A DNA stretch of 64,000 nt from an uncultured Prevotellaceae bacterium (GCA_902780025.1 CACZDV010000003.1:59642-123641), one strand, 5' to 3'; counted from the first letter of the stretch, positions 46,244 to 55,225 are shown. Program-made: numbers and translations. The notes: generated by a model not told the origin, from the letters alone.

Positions 46244-47422
46244 TTAGCGGTTCTTATGCTTCAGGAACCAGCCATGGGTATAGTAGTTGTACATCAGGAG
46301 GGCAACAATGGTCAGGCCCATGGCGGTCAGCAGTAACCCCTGGTCGTCATTCATGAAAAAGGCGTAGCCGATGCCAATGCCGATAGCAATACCCGATTCC
46401 CAACCCAGAAAATACATGCTCTGGGACGTTCCACGCTTGCAATGGCGGCTCAGTTTGATGAAGAATAACAGGAAACGGGCACCGATAATGCCGATAGACA
46501 TACCCAGAAGCAACGGAGCCAAATACCAAATAATCGGCAACGGACGCGTGTAAATCATCAGCAGGACGGCTATCATCAGTATCAGTCCCGTCACCGCCTC
46601 ACTCTTTAGCTCGGCATCGCGGAACACGAAGCGCTGGGCAAGCAGGGCACAGAAGAAGCCTGCCATAATGACCGCGTAGAAACGGTTGCTCAGTCCTAAC
46701 GACATAATCATGCCAACGACCAGACTGATCAGCAGCAGATTCACATACAAGGGAATACCGCTGGTCAGGAAGAAACGGTCAAGGCTGAAGATATGGAGTG
46801 TGTCGCTGGGTGAACGGAAGGGGAAGTTCACCGTCAAGATCAATACAATAGCACAGGCGGCACAGATGACGGATGCCAGCAGAACGGTGTCGAAATCCTG
46901 ATAGTAAAACATCACCAAGCCAACGATTGGTCCCAACGACATGGCAAAGCGCGAGAACCACGCTGCCGAATGGTTGGCCTCTGTCCGCTTGTCGGACTCA
47001 CTGGTATCGATAATCAGCGTGCTCAAGAGTATCATCTGCGCCAATCCGAAGGTGGCGCCCAACAGCACACGCTGTAACAGTATCACCCAGAACTCCACAA
47101 ATTCACTACGCAACCCCTGCACATAATAGAGTATGGATATGCTGCCTATCATCAATGCGATGGAGTAAATACATATCCTGTTGCGCCTGAACCGCTGCAC
47201 CAGCCACGAGCACAAAGCACCGAAAATGTAGAGGCCAAAGGCAAAGGCACCCATAGCCATTCCCACCTCCAACTGCGAGAAACGTTCTGTTTCAAGCAGC
47301 CAGATAGGCATGGACGGCACTAATATGTATATCGACATAGCCAACAGCATATTGGCTATCGACATCAGCCAGAAGTCACGGTGCCACAGCCTAACGTGAA
47401 TAGGAGTATTTTGTGAATTCAT
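46244..47422 (-). CDS. MFS transporter
   Basis: From ATG 47422 (MNSQNTPIHVRLWHRDFW) the product has 392 residues with 12 hydrophobic segments. The conserved loop between TM2 and TM3 and the TM4 end are weak, so it is a general MFS member of unknown substrate. A short upstream peptide extension (to 47500) would overlap the promoter and is rejected. The stop is directly before the helicase start at 46243, so both are co-transcribed. Confidence 0.82.
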   Translation of the reverse strand: MNSQNTPIHVRLWHRDFWLMSIANMLLAMSIYILVPSMPIWLLETERFSQLEVGMAMGAFAFGLYIFGALCSWLVQRFRRNRICIYSIALMIGSISILYYVQGLRSEFVEFWVILLQRVLLGATFGLAQMILLSTLIIDTSESDKRTEANHSAAWFSRFAMSLGPIVGLVMFYYQDFDTVLLASVICAACAIVLILTVNFPFRSPSDTLHIFSLDRFFLTSGIPLYVNLLLISLVVGMIMSLGLSNRFYAVIMAGFFCALLAQRFVFRDAELKSEAVTGLILMIAVLLMIYTRPLPIIWYLAPLLLGMSIGIIGARFLLFFIKLSRHCKRGTSQSMYFLGWESGIAIGIGIGYAFFMNDDQGLLLTAMGLTIVALLMYNYYTHGWFLKHKNR

Positions 47423-47444
47423 CTTTATTCCTTGAAATTTGGTG

Positions 47445-47474
47445 CAAAGATACACGAATTTAACCGAATAACAA
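47445..47474 (-). promoter_or_regulatory. Promoter of the MFS/helicase operon
   Basis: Minus-strand TATCTTTG (47445-47452) and TTG (47472-47474) with a 19-bp spacer. Confidence 0.65.
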
Positions 47475-47532
47475 AAGAAAAGCGAGTTTTTCTTATGCAA
47501 TAAAGTAGAATTTCATCCGTTATTATCAAGAA

Positions 47533-49932
47533 ATGGACAGATTATTCTACCGATATACATTCACCGTTTGCCTGTTGCTGATGGCTGCAGGCAGTCTTTT
47601 TGCCGACAACTTTACGCTGAAAGGCAAGGTTGCCGATGAAGATGGCAACGCCTTAGAGCTGGCTTCCGTCACTTGTCTTGAGCAGGGGAAACTGACAATG
47701 ACAAACCTAAAGGGAGAATTCAGCATTACATTGCAATCAACTGATTCCGTACGTGTTAAGTTTTCAATGGTAGGATATCGTCCGCGCGTACGAACCTTTG
47801 TTCGGCCTCGTGGCAACCTGACTGTCCAAATCGTCATGTACCCCCAAGAGGAGCTGCAAGGAGTGACCATCACTGAACGCCGTCGACAGACGACTGGAAC
47901 CGAGCAATTGGATATCAAGGATATCAAGAATTCGCCCTCGGTGACGGGCAATGCCGTCGAAGAGATGATTCAGCAGCAGGCAGGTGTCTCTACCCACAAC
48001 GAGCTGTCCAGTCAGTACAACGTACGCGGAGGTTCGTTCGACGAGAATGTGGTATATATTAATAATGTGGAAGTCTACCGTCCCCTACTTATCCGCAGCG
48101 GCCAGCAGGAAGGGCTCTCCGTCATCAATTCCGACATGGTCGAGAAGGTCGGTTTCTCGAGCGGCGGCTTTGAGGCCAAGTACGGCGACAAAATGTCGTC
48201 GGTACTCGATATCACTTACCGTAAGCCTGAGCACACCGAGGCCTCTCTGACAGCATCCCTGTTGGGAGGCAGCGCCTATCTCGGCGTAGCCTCGAAGCAC
48301 TTCACCATGAGTCACGGCCTACGCTACAAGACCAACCGCTACCTTTTGGGATCCTTGGAGACTACCGGCGAATACAAGCCCAACTTCCTCGACTACCAAA
48401 CTTATATGTGCTGGACACCCAGCCGCCGGTGGACAGTCGATTTGATAGGCAACATCTCAGAGAACCGTTACGAGTTCAAACCCAAGGACCGCGAGACCAG
48501 TTTCGGCACCATGCAGGACGTCAAGTCGTTCAAGGTCTACTTCGACGGTCAGGAGAAAGATGTCTTCCGTACCTACTTCGGCACCCTCTCCATCGCCCGG
48601 CACTTCACGGACTCCGCCACCATTAAGCTCATTGCATCGGCCTTCCACACCAAGGAGCAGGAGACCTACGACATTCAGGGTCAATACTGGCTCGACGACA
48701 CTCAGTCTTCTGAGAGTCTGGGCGTAGGAACTTATATGGAGCATGCCCGCAACTACCTGACCGCTGACGTTCAGAGCCTGAAACTGATGGCCAATCGCCG
48801 TTTCCGCCGTCACGACCTCGAAGCAGGAGTCACTATGAAGTGGGAGAAGATAAAAGAGCAGAGCCGCGAGTACGAGATGCGCGACTCCAGCGGCTATTCC
48901 GTACCCCACACCGCCGAACGGCTCGACCTCATCTATACGCTCAGCTCAAAGAGTTCGATGACATCACGACGCATCGAAGGCTATCTGCAGGACACCTACC
49001 GCTGGCAGTCGGCCGGTGAGTCGTTCTTCACGCTGAACTACGGAGTACGGTTCAGCAACTGGTCGTGGAACCGTGAGACTATCGTCTCGCCACGCGCCTC
49101 GCTGGCTATCGTCCCTTCGTTCAACAATGACATTACCTTCCGTCTGGCCACGGGACTCTACTATCAGGCACCGTTCTTCAAGGAACTGCGCGACACGACG
49201 ACCTATGGCGGACGCACCGTCGTCACCCTCAACGAGCACATCAATAGCCAGCGCTCCCTGCAGTTCATCGCTGCCTTCGACTATCGTTTCCGCATGGCCG
49301 AGCGTCCCTTCCGCTTCACAGCCGAAGCCTACTACAAAGCCCTGTCGAACCTCATACCCTATAACGTACAGAACGTCAAGATTACCTACTACGGCGAAAA
49401 CCTCTGCTCAGGCTATGCCACCGGACTCGACCTCAAGCTCTTCGGTGAATTCGTCCCCGGCACCGACTCCTGGCTCACCTTCTCGCTGATGAAGACCGGA
49501 CAGAAGATGGACGGCGGCTCGTACTTCCCCCTGCCTACCGACCAGCGCTATGCCATCAACCTCCATTTCACCGACTACTTCCCCAGCACCGAGCGCTGGA
49601 AGATGACCCTCCGCCTGGCCTATGCCGACGGACTACCCTTCGGTGCTCCCCACCGCGGCATCGAGCAGCAGAGCTTCCGTGCCCCGGCCTACAAACGTGC
49701 CGACATCGGCATGGCCTGGCTCGCCTACGGCAACCCACCTTCACAATCTAGACCTCAAACGTCAAAATTCAACATTCAAAGAATATGGCTCGGTCTCGAC
49801 TGCCTCAACCTCTTCGGCATCTCCAACGTCAACAGCTACTATTGGGTAACCGATGTAACTTCACGTCAGTGGGCCGTCCCCAACTACCTCACCGGCCGAC
49901 AGATCAACGGTAAAATCACTGTGGAGTTTTAA
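47533..49932 (+). CDS. TonB-dependent outer-membrane receptor
   Basis: The 799-residue protein has a signal peptide (residues 1-24, ending LFAD), a carboxypeptidase-D regulatory-like domain (residues 28-110), a plug domain with YNVRGGSFDENVVYINNVEV, and a 22-strand barrel ending in KITVEF. The barrel binds and passes large ligands such as siderophores, vitamins or glycans; no SusD partner is adjacent, so glycans are less likely. Residues 736-750, just before IWLGLDCLNLFG, are coded by an AT-rich patch (49741-49784) unlike the rest of the gene. Confidence 0.92.
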   Translation: MDRLFYRYTFTVCLLLMAAGSLFADNFTLKGKVADEDGNALELASVTCLEQGKLTMTNLKGEFSITLQSTDSVRVKFSMVGYRPRVRTFVRPRGNLTVQIVMYPQEELQGVTITERRRQTTGTEQLDIKDIKNSPSVTGNAVEEMIQQQAGVSTHNELSSQYNVRGGSFDENVVYINNVEVYRPLLIRSGQQEGLSVINSDMVEKVGFSSGGFEAKYGDKMSSVLDITYRKPEHTEASLTASLLGGSAYLGVASKHFTMSHGLRYKTNRYLLGSLETTGEYKPNFLDYQTYMCWTPSRRWTVDLIGNISENRYEFKPKDRETSFGTMQDVKSFKVYFDGQEKDVFRTYFGTLSIARHFTDSATIKLIASAFHTKEQETYDIQGQYWLDDTQSSESLGVGTYMEHARNYLTADVQSLKLMANRRFRRHDLEAGVTMKWEKIKEQSREYEMRDSSGYSVPHTAERLDLIYTLSSKSSMTSRRIEGYLQDTYRWQSAGESFFTLNYGVRFSNWSWNRETIVSPRASLAIVPSFNNDITFRLATGLYYQAPFFKELRDTTTYGGRTVVTLNEHINSQRSLQFIAAFDYRFRMAERPFRFTAEAYYKALSNLIPYNVQNVKITYYGENLCSGYATGLDLKLFGEFVPGTDSWLTFSLMKTGQKMDGGSYFPLPTDQRYAINLHFTDYFPSTERWKMTLRLAYADGLPFGAPHRGIEQQSFRAPAYKRADIGMAWLAYGNPPSQSRPQTSKFNIQRIWLGLDCLNLFGISNVNSYYWVTDVTSRQWAVPNYLTGRQINGKITVEF

Positions 49933-49981
49933 TAATGTTTAATTATTCACACTTCACATCCCACTTCTCACTTCTTTTGCT

Positions 49982-49989
49982 TACCTTTG
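49982..49989 (+). promoter_or_regulatory. -7 promoter box for the methylmalonyl-CoA operon
   Basis: TACCTTTG followed by CA, 38 bp before the mce ATG. No -33 TTG at the usual spacing. Confidence 0.55.
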
Positions 49990-50027
49990 CACGAAATATC
50001 TGTATATATACAAAATAATTAAGCATT

Positions 50028-50438
50028 ATGAAGATTTCACACATTGAGCATCTGGGCATTGCCGTCCAGAGCATTGAGGAAAGCCTGCCGTTCTTCAAGG
50101 ACGTGTTGGGACTGGAGTGTTATGCAACTGAAGTAGTGGAAGACCAGAAGGTGAAGACCGCCTTCCTGAAGTGCGGTGAGGTGAAGCTTGAACTGCTGGA
50201 GCCGACATCACCCGAGAGCACTATCCAGAAGTGGCTCGACAAGGGTAACAAGGGTGTACACCACGTAGCATTCTGCATTGAGGACGGCGTGGCTAATGCA
50301 CTGGCTGAAGTCAGCGAGAAGGGAGTACGCATCATCGACGAGAAGCCCCGCAAGGGCGCCGAAGGCCTGAACATCGCTTTCCTGCATCCGAAGTCTACCT
50401 GTGGCATCCTCACGGAACTTTGTGAACACCCGGAGTAA
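50028..50438 (+). CDS. mce: Methylmalonyl-CoA epimerase
   Basis: The 136-residue VOC-fold protein has IEHLGIAVQSIEESLPFFKD, GVHHVAFCIED and FLHPKSTCGILTELCE; His and Glu residues in these blocks bind the catalytic Co2+ or Zn2+. It interconverts (R)- and (S)-methylmalonyl-CoA in the succinate-propionate route. It is followed at 39 bp by the carboxyltransferase subunit. Confidence 0.95.
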   Translation: MKISHIEHLGIAVQSIEESLPFFKDVLGLECYATEVVEDQKVKTAFLKCGEVKLELLEPTSPESTIQKWLDKGNKGVHHVAFCIEDGVANALAEVSEKGVRIIDEKPRKGAEGLNIAFLHPKSTCGILTELCEHPE

Positions 50439-50470
50439 AGGTAAAAAAGTAAAAAGGTAAAAAAGTATAA
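50439..50470. repeat. A-rich GGTAAAAAAGTAAAA-type repeat before mmdA
   Basis: Irregular units of GGTAAAAAAGTAAAA occur back to back in the 39-bp gap between mce and mmdA; a similar stretch lies before the Mrp gene (15348-15369). Confidence 0.5.
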
Positions 50471-50477
50471 TAAAGCA

Positions 50478-52043
50478 ATGAGCAAGCAATTAGAAAAGAT
50501 TAAGCAACTCATCGAGAAGCGTGAACAGGCTCGTCTCGGTGGTGGTGAGAAAGCTATCCAAAAGCAGCACGACCGCGGTAAGTATACCGCCCGTGAGCGT
50601 ATTGACATGCTGCTCGACGAAGGTTCGTTCGAGGAGTATGATATGTTCAAGGAGCACCGTTGCCACAACTTCGGCATGGAGAAGAAACAGTTCCCTGGCG
50701 ACGGTGTGGTGGCCGGTAGCGGAACCATCGACGGCCGTTTGGTCTTCGTCTTCGCACAGGACTTCACCGTCCACGCTGGTTCACTCTCTGAGACCATGAG
50801 CCAGAAAATCTGTAAGGTAATGGACATGGGTATGAAGATGGGGGCTCCCGTCATCGGCATCAACGACTCGGGTGGTGCCCGTATTCAGGAGGGTATCAAC
50901 GCCCTGGCTGGTTACGCCGAGATTTTCGAGCGCAACATCCTTGCCTCGGGCGTCATTCCCCAGATTTCCGGTATCTTCGGCCCCTGCGCTGGTGGTGCCG
51001 TCTACAGCCCTGCCCTCACCGACTTCACGCTGATGATGGAGAACACGTCGTATATGTTCCTCACAGGTCCGAAGGTGGTGAAGACCGTCACGGGCGAGGA
51101 CATCGACCAGGAGCACCTCGGCGGCGCATCGGTACACAGCACGAAGTCGGGTGTGACCCACTTCACGGCCAAGACTGAGGAGGAAGGCTTACAGATGATT
51201 AAGACGCTGCTGTCATATATTCCTTCTAATAATATGGAGATGGCTCCACGCAAGAAGTGCGACGATCCCATTAACCGTCTGGAGGACTCGCTGAACGAGA
51301 TTATCCCCGAGAACCCCAACGAGGCTTACGATATGTATAAGGTCATCGGCTCGATTACCGACAACGGTGAGTTCTTCGAGGTGCAGCCCAAGTTTGCCAA
51401 GAACATCATCGTCGGCTTTGCCCGCTTCAATGGTCAGAGCGTAGGTATCGTGGCCAACCAGCCTACCTGCTACGCTGGTGTGCTCGACGTGAACGCTTCA
51501 CGTAAGGGTGCCCGCTTCGTCCGTTTCTGCGACGCCTTCAACATTCCTATCGTCTCACTGGTCGACGTTCCCGGATTCCTGCCCGGTACAGGTCAGGAGT
51601 ACAACGCCGTCATCCTGCACGGTGCCCAGCTGCTCTACGCTTACGGCGAGGCTACCGTTCCCAAGATTACGGTCACGCTGCGTAAGTCGTACGGTGGTTC
51701 GCACATCGTGATGGGTTCCAAGCAGTTGCACACCGACCTCAACTACGCATGGCCCTCAGCCGAGATTGCCGTGATGGGTGCCTCGGGTGCTGCCGCCGTG
51801 CTCTACGCCAAGGAGGCCAAGGCCAAGAAGGAGGCTGGCGAGGACGTCAAGGCTTTCATCGCCGAGAAGGAGGACGAGTACAACGAGCTGTTCGCCAATC
51901 CTTACCAGGCAGCCAAGTACGGCTACATCGACGATGTTATCGAGCCGCGCAACACGCGTTTCCGCATCTGCCGCGGTCTGGCCCAGCTGGCTACCAAGCG
52001 CGACGCCCTGCCCGCCAAGAAGCATGGTAACATCCCAATGTAA
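50478..52043 (+). CDS. mmdA: Acyl-CoA carboxyltransferase subunit of methylmalonyl-CoA decarboxylase or propionyl-CoA carboxylase
   Basis: The 521-residue protein has two crotonase-like halves, with [13 protein letters not shown] (first) and [18 protein letters not shown] (second) forming the two acyl-CoA and biotin pockets, and ends with the usual GNIPM. It moves a carboxyl group between biotin and propionyl-/methylmalonyl-CoA. It lies between mce and two small genes for the biotin part. No biotin carboxylase or membrane beta subunit gene is in the window, so decarboxylation with Na+ export versus ATP-dependent carboxylation cannot be decided. Confidence 0.93.
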   Translation: MSKQLEKIKQLIEKREQARLGGGEKAIQKQHDRGKYTARERIDMLLDEGSFEEYDMFKEHRCHNFGMEKKQFPGDGVVAGSGTIDGRLVFVFAQDFTVHAGSLSETMSQKICKVMDMGMKMGAPVIGINDSGGARIQEGINALAGYAEIFERNILASGVIPQISGIFGPCAGGAVYSPALTDFTLMMENTSYMFLTGPKVVKTVTGEDIDQEHLGGASVHSTKSGVTHFTAKTEEEGLQMIKTLLSYIPSNNMEMAPRKKCDDPINRLEDSLNEIIPENPNEAYDMYKVIGSITDNGEFFEVQPKFAKNIIVGFARFNGQSVGIVANQPTCYAGVLDVNASRKGARFVRFCDAFNIPIVSLVDVPGFLPGTGQEYNAVILHGAQLLYAYGEATVPKITVTLRKSYGGSHIVMGSKQLHTDLNYAWPSAEIAVMGASGAAAVLYAKEAKAKKEAGEDVKAFIAEKEDEYNELFANPYQAAKYGYIDDVIEPRNTRFRICRGLAQLATKRDALPAKKHGNIPM

Positions 52044-52058
52044 TCAAGAGACGCATCT

Positions 52059-52211
52059 ATGAACAAGAACGAAGTTTATGCTGCCATTGCCCTTGCGCTG
52101 CATGAGCATCTGGGTAACAACGTTCACGACGTGGAGACCGGCATCATCACGATAGCCGAGCACACGACGATGTGGAACCTTGCATCCCTGTCGATGACAG
52201 CTCACCCCTAA
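52059..52211 (+). CDS. Small protein of the methylmalonyl-CoA (de)carboxylase cluster (OadG/delta-like tail)
   Basis: ATG 52059 to TAA 52209-52211, 50 residues: MNKNEVYAAIALALHEHLGN and onwards to ASLSMTAHP. The EVYAAIALALHEH block resembles the C-terminal helix of OadG/MmdD subunits, which bind the carboxyltransferase, but the membrane helix of those subunits is absent. It fits exactly between mmdA and the biotin carrier gene, both 15-16 bp away, so it is probably a structural part of the complex. Confidence 0.7.
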   Translation: MNKNEVYAAIALALHEHLGNNVHDVETGIITIAEHTTMWNLASLSMTAHP

Positions 52212-52227
52212 ATCACACATTTGAGAC

Positions 52228-52653
52228 ATGAAAGAGTATAAGTATACCATCAACGGAAACAAATACGAAGTAGCCATTGGTGACATAACCGACAACGTGG
52301 CCACGCTGACCGTCAACGGTGAAGAGTTCAAGGTGGAAATGGAACGCGAAGCCGAGCCCGAGAAGAAGAAGCCCGTTGTTCGTGCCGCCGCCGCTTCAGG
52401 TTCTGCCGACGAACCAGCAGCAGGTACCGCTGCCAACAAGGCCAACGTCCTGAAGGCTCCGCTGCCTGGCGTCATCACCGACATCCTGGTCGAGGTAGGT
52501 CAGGAAGTCCAGGCTGGCGACAATGTTATCGTACTGGAAGCCATGAAAATGGCCAACAACCTGCAGGCCGAGAAGTCGGGTAAGGTGACGGCCATCTGTG
52601 TCCAGGTAGGACAGAGCGTCATGGAGGACGAGGCACTCGTGGTTATCGAGTAG
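52228..52653 (+). CDS. Biotin carboxyl carrier subunit
   Basis: The 141-residue protein has a flexible Ala/Glu/Lys-rich linker (residues 40-72) and a C-terminal biotinyl domain with the EAMKMAN motif; Lys107 is the biotinylation site. It carries CO2 between subunits of the (de)carboxylase encoded by the operon. The gene ends overlapping the stop of the convergent TPR gene by 11 bp. The expected beta (membrane) subunit does not follow. Confidence 0.92.
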   Translation: MKEYKYTINGNKYEVAIGDITDNVATLTVNGEEFKVEMEREAEPEKKKPVVRAAAASGSADEPAAGTAANKANVLKAPLPGVITDILVEVGQEVQAGDNVIVLEAMKMANNLQAEKSGKVTAICVQVGQSVMEDEALVVIE

Positions 52654-53329
52654 TCTTCGGAAATTTGTCGAACCACTCTTTAAGCACTCCTCGGGGAACG
52701 CCCCGCTGGAGTGCTTTTTCTAATTCCTCGCGTGCCTCCTTCCATCGGTTCAACTTCATCAGCAGGTCAACCTTCGTCACGACGTAGTCGGCATTACGCG
52801 GCTCGAGCCTGATGGCCTCGCCCCAATCATAGAGTGCAGTCTCCGTCTGGTCGATGGTCATCTCGAAAGCAGCACGGGCGGCATAGCAGACGGCTGAGTC
52901 ACGAAACATCTCAACCAGCTGGTTATACTGATCCAGGGCGTCCGTCCTGCGCCCCATCTTCTCGTTCACCATCGCCAGCCCCAATCGGGCCTCCATGTGT
53001 AGAGGCGACAGCTGCAGGAAAGTCTGGTAGTCGTTGCGCGCCAGCTGGTACTGTCGCAGATGGGTATTGCCGTAGGCCCGATAATAGAGCGCAGCCAGAT
53101 TCTCGGGGTCAATCCTCAAGACGTTGCCATACTCCTCGACGGCATATTCCCATTGTCCTAACTCGATATTGACGGCAGCTTTACGCAATCGCAAGTCGGT
53201 GGAACGCGGCTGCTCGTCAATCTGTCGATTAAGCACCGCTAACGAGTCACGCCATTGCTGATGTGTCTGGCCCTGCACAGACGGTATCAGCGTCCATAGC
53301 AGGAGAAAGGAGAACACATTTCTTATCAT
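52643..53329 (-). CDS. Exported TPR-repeat protein
   Basis: ATG 53329 (MIRNVFSFLLLWTLIPSVQG) gives 228 residues with a signal peptide of about 20. Six degenerate TPR units follow, such as NLAALYYRAYGNTHLRQYQL and GRRTDALDQYNQLVEMFRDS. It overlaps queC by 4 bp, so translation may be coupled. The longer frame to 53413 lies inside queC and is rejected. Confidence 0.8.
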   Translation of the reverse strand: MIRNVFSFLLLWTLIPSVQGQTHQQWRDSLAVLNRQIDEQPRSTDLRLRKAAVNIELGQWEYAVEEYGNVLRIDPENLAALYYRAYGNTHLRQYQLARNDYQTFLQLSPLHMEARLGLAMVNEKMGRRTDALDQYNQLVEMFRDSAVCYAARAAFEMTIDQTETALYDWGEAIRLEPRNADYVVTKVDLLMKLNRWKEAREELEKALQRGVPRGVLKEWFDKFPKTTR

Positions 53330-53982
53330 ATCGTCTCGTATTCTGTAGGATCTGCTATGCCCGCCTCCCGAAGGGCCTCCATGCGTTCCACACAGGTACC
53401 ACATCGGCCGCAATGCTTTTCACCACCCTTGTAACACGACCAAGTCTCGGCATAGTTGATACCCAACTCACTCCCTCGGGCAGCAATCTGAGCTTTTGTC
53501 AGATGGGTGAACGGACAGAGAAGTGTGATACCAGGGAAAGTGCCAGTGCGGGCAGCTTCGCTCATAGCGCTGACAAACTCCGGACGGCAGTCGGGATAGA
53601 TGGTGTGGTCGCCACCGTGGTTAGCCATCATAACGTGCTTCAGCCCACGGCTTTCCGCCAGTCCGACGGCCACGCTCAGCATGATGCCGTTACGGAAAGG
53701 CACCACTGTCGACTTCATGTTCTCATCTGCATAGTGTCCCTCGGGAATGGCGTCGGCACCTTGTAGTAGTGAACTTTCGAAATACTGGCCCATGAACTTC
53801 AAGGGGATAACCAGATGCTCGATGCCCAGCCGCTCACAGTGCAGGCGGGCAAATGGAATCTCACGGGCATTATGGTTCGAACCATAGTCGAACGAGACGG
53901 CCAGCGCGATGCGCTCCTGCTGGTCGTAAAGCAGCGTCACGCTATCCATGCCGCCGCTAAGAATAATCACAGAATCTTTCAT
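53326..53982 (-). CDS. queC: 7-cyano-7-deazaguanine synthase
   Basis: The 218-residue protein has the PP-loop SGGMDS (residues 9-14), HNAREIPFA, and a C-terminal zinc-binding block CYKGGEKHCGRCGTC. It converts 7-carboxy-7-deazaguanine to preQ0 with ATP and ammonia in queuosine synthesis. queD, queE and queF are not in the window. Its -7 box ends 7 bp before the ATG, so the leader is very short, which also leaves no room for a preQ1 riboswitch. Confidence 0.95.
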   Translation of the reverse strand: MKDSVIILSGGMDSVTLLYDQQERIALAVSFDYGSNHNAREIPFARLHCERLGIEHLVIPLKFMGQYFESSLLQGADAIPEGHYADENMKSTVVPFRNGIMLSVAVGLAESRGLKHVMMANHGGDHTIYPDCRPEFVSAMSEAARTGTFPGITLLCPFTHLTKAQIAARGSELGINYAETWSCYKGGEKHCGRCGTCVERMEALREAGIADPTEYETI

Positions 53983-53989
53983 TTGGCGG

Positions 53990-54019
53990 CAAAGTTAGCA
54001 ATATTCTGTCACAATGCAA
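53990..54019 (-). promoter_or_regulatory. Promoter of queC
   Basis: Minus-strand TAACTTTG (53990-53997) and TTG (54017-54019), spacer 19 bp. Confidence 0.65.
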
Positions 54020-54061
54020 AATTTATAATATTCAAAAATCTTAAATATTCCCCATTCTCTT

Positions 54062-54091
54062 TTGCTTTATCAAATTTTTGCACTAACTTTG
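54062..54091 (+). promoter_or_regulatory. Promoter of rpiB
   Basis: TTG (54062-54064), 19-bp spacer, TAACTTTG (54084-54091) followed by CA; the rpiB ATG is 33 bp downstream. Confidence 0.65.
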
Positions 54092-54123
54092 CACACGAAA
54101 ACCAATTAAAAACATTGAAGAAG

Positions 54124-54561
54124 ATGAAAGTTAAGACAGTAGGCATTGCCAGCGACCACGCTGGTTATCCTTTAAAGCAATTCGTGAAGGAGTACTTGGA
54201 AGAGAAGGGTTATCCCTATCTGGACTATGGTACGTTTACAGAGGACTCGTGCGACTACAGCGACTTCGGACACAAGTTGGCCGAGGGTCTGGAGAAAGGC
54301 GAGGTTTATCCCGGCATTGCCATCTGTGGCAGTGGTGAGGGCATCAACATGACGCTGAACAAGCACCAGTCAATCCGTGCCGGACTGTGCTGGATTCCTG
54401 AAATTGCCCACCTTATCCGTCAACATAATGACGCCAATGTGCTGGTGATGCCCGGACGGTTCATTGACAAGGAGATGGCTCGCAAGATTATGGACGAGTA
54501 CTTCATTACTGAGTTCGAGGGCGGCCGCCATCAGAAGCGTATAGACAAGATTCCTGTATAG
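54124..54561 (+). CDS. rpiB: Ribose-5-phosphate isomerase B
   Basis: The 145-residue protein starts at ATG 54124 (MKVKTVGIASDHAGYPLKQF). It has the RpiB blocks ASDHAG, the catalytic Cys in CGSGEGINM and the HQSIRAGLCW block. It interconverts ribose 5-phosphate and ribulose 5-phosphate. The open frame continues back to 53815 but that part runs through queC and the rpiB promoter. In many relatives a transketolase gene is adjacent; none is here. Confidence 0.95.
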   Translation: MKVKTVGIASDHAGYPLKQFVKEYLEEKGYPYLDYGTFTEDSCDYSDFGHKLAEGLEKGEVYPGIAICGSGEGINMTLNKHQSIRAGLCWIPEIAHLIRQHNDANVLVMPGRFIDKEMARKIMDEYFITEFEGGRHQKRIDKIPV

Positions 54562-54687
54562 ACAGAATTAAATGTTTTTGTCGCGCGTTCCTTATTATAT
54601 ATAAGCGAAAAGGGGGGTAAATGAGAAGAAAAAACATAATTTTCTAAAAAAACTCCGAGAAAATTTCCATATCTCACTGAAAAACAG

Positions 54688-54695
54688 TATCTTTG
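54688..54695 (+). promoter_or_regulatory. -7 promoter box for the HU operon
   Basis: TATCTTTG followed by CA, 59 bp before the HU ATG. No exact -33 TTG. Confidence 0.55.
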
Positions 54696-54754
54696 CACTC
54701 CCAAATCGAAAATAGCAACGATAATAGACAAAAAACAATTAAGATTTTAGAGAA

Positions 54755-55030
54755 ATGACAAAGGCTGACATCATCAACAAAATCGCCGACGAGACGGGCA
54801 TTGCCAAGAAAGACGTGGCTGCTACCGTGGAGGCTTTTATGGAAGAAATCAGAGTTAGTTTGGCTTCCAACAAGGAAAATGTCTATCTGCGCGGCTTCGG
54901 CAGTTTCATCGTAAAGCACCGCGCCCAGAAGACGGCCCGCAACATATCGAAGAACACGACGCTGGTTATCGACGCACACGACTTCCCCGCTTTCAAGCCC
55001 GCTAAGAGCTTTATCGGAAAGATGAAGTAA
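54755..55030 (+). CDS. HU/IHF-family DNA-binding protein
   Basis: The 91-residue protein has the standard HU layout: KADIINKIADETGIAKKDV at the start, the RGFGSF segment, the flexible beta arm with ARNISKNTTLVI, and FKPAKSF at the end. It binds and bends DNA as a nucleoid protein. It is followed after 40 bp by a 29-residue basic gene in the same direction. Confidence 0.95.
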   Translation: MTKADIINKIADETGIAKKDVAATVEAFMEEIRVSLASNKENVYLRGFGSFIVKHRAQKTARNISKNTTLVIDAHDFPAFKPAKSFIGKMK

Positions 55031-55070
55031 GAATAGGAACATTAAATACACATATTAAACATTAAACATT

Positions 55071-55160
55071 ATGCCAAACGGAAAGAAGAAGAAGGGCCAC
55101 AAGATGGCTACTCACAAGCGCAAGAAGAGACTGCGCAAGAATCGTCATAAGAGCAAGTAA
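55071..55160 (+). CDS. AURKAIP1/COX24-type small basic ribosomal protein (29 residues)
   Basis: ATG 55071 to TAA 55158-55160. The peptide begins MPNGKKKKGHKMATHKRKKR and contains almost only Lys, Arg, His and small residues. It matches the Bacteroidetes AURKAIP1/COX24-domain proteins related to the mitochondrial ribosomal protein mS38; a role in the small ribosomal subunit is known for related proteins and inferred here. It is shorter than most gene-calling limits. A hairpin with T tract follows at 55186. Confidence 0.85.
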   Translation: MPNGKKKKGHKMATHKRKKRLRKNRHKSK

Positions 55161-55185
55161 GGCTCACCTGACGTAAGAGAAATGA

Positions 55186-55225
55186 AGGGAGTGTGGTTGC
55201 GGATTAGCGCGCTACACCCCTTTTT
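55186..55225 (+). terminator. Imperfect hairpin with T tract after the small ribosomal gene
   Basis: AGGGAGTGTGG pairs imperfectly with GCTACACCCCT, followed by five T. It may end HU/ribosomal-peptide transcription before the RNase gene. Confidence 0.5.

Noticed and set aside
53983-54120. preQ1 riboswitch for queC
   Set aside because: The promoter's -7 box ends 7 bp before the queC ATG, so there is no leader to hold one.
53815-54123. N-terminal extension of the rpiB frame
   Set aside because: It runs through queC and the rpiB promoter, and RpiB proteins begin at MKVKTVGIASDHAG.
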